DNA of 7,176 bases from JBOFDP01 sp051647125. GTDB taxonomy: Bacteria; Bacteroidota; Bacteroidia; Chitinophagales; Chitinophagaceae. The stretch covers positions 1 through 7,176 of the forward strand of contig JBOFDP010000031.1 of NCBI GenBank assembly GCA_051647125.1. Reading direction: 5' to 3'. Both the position numbers and the translations under genes were made by a program. The notes under the pieces were generated by a model, which saw only the letters and a list, made by a program, of their open reading frames with translations, was not told the origin of the DNA and did no database searches. Positions within the stretch are counted from its first letter, which is position 1. The number at the start of each line of letters is the position of its first letter. Below are positions 6,808 through 7,176 of the stretch, one piece after another.

Positions 6808-7176
6808 TTATTTTTCAGAAAAAGTAACAAATCCCCATTTCTCAGGCATATGTATATCTACCAAACCTGTAGAAGCCCATACCCAATTTTCTTCTGAACC
6901 AAAACCTTCTTTACCTTTTATTTTTTTATACCTACCATTTTCAATTATCCTTTTTAACCATTCTACTCTAGAAAAATTCATTCTCCATACATCTCCTGTT
7001 TTTATGGGATGATTAATTAGAGATTTAAAAGGAATCGCCATTTCTATAGTCCATTTTTCATCTTCATCAGAGGGAGAATTAAGCGTTCCATAAATTTTTA
7101 CTTTCGTCCGCAAACCTTTAATATCAAACCCATTAATATACGTACCCCCTTCTTTATATGGCTTTGTCATCATCAA
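6808..7176 (-). CDS. Carbohydrate-binding family 9-like (CBM9-type) protein, C-terminal part, 5' end outside window
   Basis: An open frame runs in from the right edge and gives 122 residues to a TAA stop. The TTG at the very edge is not a convincing start; the gene most likely continues beyond it. The fragment matches the end of CBM9-like domains of Bacteroidota: EKWTIEMAIPFKSL near residues 40-53, GDVWRMNFSRVEW at 61-73, and NWVWASTGLVDIHMPEKWGFVTFS at 97-120, with the conserved Trp and MPE-WG positions of that family. Such proteins are usually exported beta-sandwich proteins of a few hundred residues, often encoded beside glycoside hydrolases, and presumably bind carbohydrate; no catalytic role is established for them. 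It is the most upstream visible gene of the minus-strand operon, 47 bp before the GH2 start. Ligand unknown; the signal peptide cannot be checked here. Confidence 0.88.
   Translation of the reverse strand: MMMTKPYKEGGTYINGFDIKGLRTKVKIYGTLNSPSDEDEKWTIEMAIPFKSLINHPIKTGDVWRMNFSRVEWLKRIIENGRYKKIKGKEGFGSEENWVWASTGLVDIHMPEKWGFVTFSEK

Noticed and set aside
6776..7012. Plus-strand open frame of 78 codons opposite the CBM9-like gene.
   Set aside because: It is antisense to a gene with clear family motifs, and its translation shows no recognisable domain.
7168..7176. TTG or ATG codons at the right edge as the start of a short 122-residue protein.
   Set aside because: The frame stays open to the edge and the visible text matches only the C-terminal part of CBM9-like proteins, so the true start lies outside.

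Overview
The window looks like a chromosomal segment of an AT-rich member of the Bacteroidota. Three things point there: the gene order rpsI-rpsB-tsf, the near absence of Shine-Dalgarno sequences before the starts, and a set of exported glycan-degrading enzymes of architectures common in that phylum. The wording of uS2 and the short EF-Ts fit a Cytophagia/Sphingobacteriia/Chitinophagia-like lineage somewhat better than Bacteroides, but this is an impression from remembered sequences, not a tree.

Left part (1-1955, plus strand): the end of a translation operon. It holds the C-terminal two thirds of ribosomal protein uS9 (cut by the window edge), complete uS2, and complete elongation factor Ts. 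The genes are tightly packed (45 and 8 bp apart) and are probably co-transcribed. The operon ends at a perfect 20-bp inverted repeat (1969-2019), which also lies just past the end of the convergent operon and so looks like a shared bidirectional terminator.

Right part (2036-7176, minus strand, transcribed right to left): three genes with 47-51 bp gaps, probably one operon. In transcription order they are a CBM9-like carbohydrate-binding protein (only its C-terminal part is in the window), an exported GH2 beta-galactosidase-type enzyme with C-terminal DUF4982 and Ig-like domains, and an exported GH20 beta-N-acetylhexosaminidase with a C-terminal discoidin-like (F5/8 type C) domain. Both hydrolases start with signal peptides lacking a lipobox cysteine and keep their recognisable catalytic residues. 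Together they could strip terminal beta-galactose and then beta-GlcNAc/GalNAc from host-type glycans or other hexosamine-containing glycans. No SusC/SusD pair, sulfatase or regulator is visible, so any wider polysaccharide utilisation locus would have to lie beyond the right edge.

I found no RNA gene, CRISPR array, insertion sequence or phage gene, and no clear evidence of an undescribed system. The remaining points of interest are small: homopolymer runs in the GH20 gene, short tandem repeats in and before the GH2 gene, and a weak internal promoter candidate.
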